Program-made: the position numbers and the translations under genes
Notes under the pieces: generated by a model
What the model was told of the DNA's origin: nothing
Database searches by the model: none
Seen by the model: only the letters and a program-made list of their open reading frames with translations
Source: Bacteroidetes bacterium UBA1312
GTDB lineage: Bacteria > Bacteroidota > Bacteroidia > Chitinophagales > Chitinophagaceae
Length of the DNA: 34,996 nucleotides
Direction of reading: 5' to 3'
Assembly (NCBI GenBank): GCA_002307135.1
Contig: DBTQ01000033.1
Span: forward strand, 1 to 34,996
In this document: piece after piece, positions 33,901 to 34,996 of the stretch
How the letters are laid out: every line of letters begins with the position of its first letter
Numbering within the stretch: the first letter of the stretch is position 1

Positions 33901-34570
33901 GGGAATCATTAGAGGCAATAATTGGCACATTGTATTTTCGTGCAAATTTGACAAGGGTTTCATTTACAATAAGCTGTTCGGGAATATCGTGTCTTTGAAA
34001 TTCTACGTAAAAATCATCCCCAAATAAGTCCAGCCACCATTTGAATTCTTTTTCGGCAGCCTCTTCACCACTTTTCAAAATGGCTTGGGGTACAGACGCA
34101 CCTAAACAACAAGTGGTGGCAATAAGTCCTTCATGGTATTGGAGTATGAGTTCTTTGTCTATACGGGGATATTTGCCATAGAGCCCTTCCATATAGCCAA
34201 GGGAGCAAAGTTTTACTAAATTTTTATAGCCGATTTCGTCTTTGGCAAGCAGTAATTGGTGGTAGCGTTTGTCCTTTTCATCGCGCGAGAAAGCTCTTTT
34301 GTGGCGATGTTCTACCACATAAAATTCGCAACCTACAATCGGTTTGACTGTAGGTTCTAAAATATCTTTTCCATCTTCTGTTTTTCCTACAACTTTTGTT
34401 TTTTTCCATGCTTCTGCCACAAACTGAAATACCCCAAACATATTGCCATGATCTGTGATTGCAACAGCCGGCATAGCATCTTTCGATGCTTTGGCGTATA
34501 ATCTTGATATAGAAGAGGCACCGTCAAGTAAGGAATATTGTGTGTGATTGTGAAGATGTGAAAATTTCAT
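30944..34570 (-). CDS. dnaE: DNA polymerase III subunit alpha
   Basis: The replicative polymerase. The 1208-residue protein begins with a PHP domain (FSHLHNHTQYSLLDG, residues 3-17; ITDHGNMFG), carries the palm motifs with catalytic aspartates D429 and D431 (MPDIDTDFDD) and D609 (KMDFLGLKTL), and the RNTGIHAAGIII and YRPGPIQYIPNFI regions. Then come the helix-hairpin-helix and, near the C-terminus (about 1045-1110), an OB-fold domain (RSVRIAGYVSDAKHLFTKKGDKYGKFLLNDYSG). An insertion in the PHP domain (about 60-75, KVVGKTEDGKDILEP) is typical of Bacteroidota. No intein or frameshift is seen. The start is supported by SHLHNHT. It is well separated from both neighbours. Confidence 0.97.
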   Translation of the reverse strand: MKFSHLHNHTQYSLLDGASSISRLYAKASKDAMPAVAITDHGNMFGVFQFVAEAWKKTKVVGKTEDGKDILEPTVKPIVGCEFYVVEHRHKRAFSRDEKDKRYHQLLLAKDEIGYKNLVKLCSLGYMEGLYGKYPRIDKELILQYHEGLIATTCCLGASVPQAILKSGEEAAEKEFKWWLDLFGDDFYVEFQRHDIPEQLIVNETLVKFARKYNVPIIASNDSHYVDVEDYNAHDILLCINTGEKQSTPSMKDFSDDSVSSKDKRFAFYNDQFFFKTTDEMTKLFHDIPEAIENTGLIVEKIKPLKLEREILLPHFKVPPEFNNDQDAFLENLTWTGAKERYKEITPEIDERIRFELFTIKTMGFAGYFLIVSDFIKAGRDMGVFIGPGRGSAAGSVVAYCTGITNIDPIKYNLLFERFLNPDRKSMPDIDTDFDDSGRQKVIDYVVDKYGKNQVAHIVTYGTMAAKSSIKDVARVMDLPLAEANILAKLVPDKPGISLKRILRAPIDVSTAEEKSLKEKEDLRDEDLINVRQIRAILDQKETLQGIVLREAEKLEGSVRNTGIHAAGIIIAPKDLSDLIPVSASKDVNLLITQYEGSVIENAGVIKMDFLGLKTLSILKDALVLIKLNYGHNIDIDSIPLDDQATYELYQRGDTNATFQFESDGMQKHLRDLKPDKFADLIAMNALYRPGPIQYIPNFIKRKHGEEAISYDLPEMEEYLADTYGITVYQEQVMLLSQKIGGFTKGEADVLRKAMGKKDRYTLDKMKSKFIEGATEKGHPKDKLEKVWTDWEAFAQYAFNKSHSTCYAFVAYQTAYLKAHYPSEYMAAVMNNANSIEKITFFMEECQSMGLRVLGPDINESLKGFAVNKQGVIRFGMGAVKGVGEAAVEDILAERDKNGVYQSIFDLVMRVNQRTVNKKSLESLVYAGAFDSFEDMHRAQFFYTPAGESINGIERIIRFGNQYQADATLTTNSLFGDLEMPEVKAPEIPTCEAWTLPELLEYEKEVVGIYISAHPLDGYKFEMKNYGFSPISDMENLKGRSVRIAGYVSDAKHLFTKKGDKYGKFLLNDYSGKTEITFWKDNYVAFGNYLVDGQKIMINGKYAENRFRPGVWEFEVQGIILLEQVRKQLTKRVFLLLPLHKLDERTVAFFEQNLLKHPGNTEIVFQIDDLTTQQSVRLRSNNAKIEVNDELVNYINEHDYIQYSLETT

Positions 34571-34691
34571 TCGGAATGGTTATTTACTGCAATTGCTTAT
34601 CTGCAAATTAACGAAAAAGAGAGGGCTATCACAAAGATTATATTTCGATATTCAATGGAAATACAAGCTTAGAATTGCTTTAAAACCGAAA

Positions 34692-34726
34692 TACCCAACT
34701 TGAACACTTAATGGTCAAGTTGGGTA
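34692..34726 (-). terminator. Terminator of the glutamine-rich gene
   Basis: A perfect 12-bp stem TACCCAACTTGA/TCAAGTTGGGTA (34692-34703 with 34715-34726) lies about 20 bp after the stop of the Q-rich gene; on the minus strand it is followed by TTTCGGTTTT. Confidence 0.6.
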
Positions 34727-34747
34727 CGGTGGTATTTTATTTTTTAT

Positions 34748-34996
34748 TTATCGTCTTCCTTCAGAACGTTGTTCTTGTTCAACTGGACGCGCCTGAGGTT
34801 GTGCTCTTTGTTGTTGCATTTGCATTTGTTGTTGTCTTTGTTGGTTTTGCTGTGTTTGTTGTTGCATTTGTTGTTGCCTTTGTTGGTTTTGTTGCGCCTG
34901 TTGTTGCGCTCTTTGTTGTTGCATTTGCACTTGTTGTTGTCTTTGCTGGTCTTGTTGCGCCTGTTGTTGCGCTCTTTGTTGTTGCATTTGCACTTG
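34748..34996 (-). CDS. Glutamine-rich repeat protein, partial at window edge
   Basis: The visible 80-odd residues are the C-terminus of a longer protein that continues past the right edge. The sequence is almost only Q, R, A, M and N, in tandem units of 21 residues (63 nt) of the type QMQQQRAQQQAQQNQQRQQQ, the last ones shortened, ending ARPVEQEQRSEGRR. This is a low-complexity, probably disordered or coiled region. The N-terminus, which might show an envelope signal, is outside. A hairpin terminator follows. Tandem units are likely to vary in number between strains. No function is assigned. Confidence 0.75.
   Translation of the reverse strand, partial: QVQMQQQRAQQQAQQDQQRQQQVQMQQQRAQQQAQQNQQRQQQMQQQTQQNQQRQQQMQMQQQRAQPQARPVEQEQRSEGRR

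Overview
The window reads as chromosomal DNA of an AT-rich member of the Bacteroidota, most likely a Chitinophagaceae/Sphingobacteria-type bacterium. The evidence is a secreted protein with a C-terminal type IX secretion (T9SS) sorting domain, promoters of the Bacteroidota TTTG / TAnnTTTG type (clear before trxA, -7 box before the SRP RNA), few Shine-Dalgarno sequences, several outer-membrane beta-barrel proteins and the typical lineage versions of MtaB, AccC, ExbD and DnaE. The genus cannot be fixed from the sequence alone.

Layout. (1) 1-600: an ATCT microsatellite, a 33-residue membrane peptide and a GlsB/YeaQ-type stress membrane protein. (2) About 1.1-8.9 kb: an accessory region that looks like the replication core of a mobile or integrative element. 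On the + strand are a coiled-coil/winged-helix protein, a protein of unknown family with a large internal duplication, an excisionase-like HTH protein, a DUF3987 ATPase/primase-helicase-like protein, about 820 bp of repeats, and a zinc-ribbon/Toprim (DUF6371-like) primase-like protein. On the - strand follow a single-pass membrane protein of unknown function and an IS1595/ISXO2 transposase fragment. The region ends at tRNA-Lys(CUU). No integrase, relaxase or complete transposase is visible, so it is either a remnant or depends on other elements. (3) 9-13.9 kb, all on -: mtaB, a DUF3347 lipoprotein, accC, exbD and a secreted L,D-transpeptidase-like enzyme, i.e. core housekeeping and envelope genes. 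(4) 14-18.7 kb: an outer-membrane protein, the SRP RNA, a GNAT enzyme, a YitT transporter, a truncated acyltransferase, a methyltransferase and tag. (5) 18.7-23.7 kb, all on -: AraC regulator, SDR, DUF1398, a second AraC regulator, a TMEM175-like channel and a secreted HExxH protein, apparently an acquired or variable cluster. (6) 23.9-27.4 kb on +: a GT-C type glycosyltransferase-like gene broken by one in-frame TAG, and a T9SS cargo with two PKD-like repeats. (7) 27.6-28.8 kb: three small stress/envelope genes (lmo0937-type, beta-barrel, CsbD). (8) 29-35 kb: carbohydrate porin, trxA, dnaE and a glutamine-rich repeat protein running off the right edge.

The most unusual structure is the array at about 5437-5989. 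It has three direct copies of a 110-bp unit (third copy partial), two inverted 79-bp copies with 109-bp period, and in each a 9-nt micro-repeat GGC-ACN-ARY. It lies between two replication-type genes, can form long hairpins, and its first unit also encodes a possible 28-residue peptide (Gly-Thr-Ser/Asn)n overlapping the end of the DUF3987 gene. It could be an iteron-type origin, an oriT-like structure, a repeat-encoded peptide, or a combination. A pair of identical palindromes 30 bp apart just before the Toprim gene suggests a dedicated repressor or initiator.
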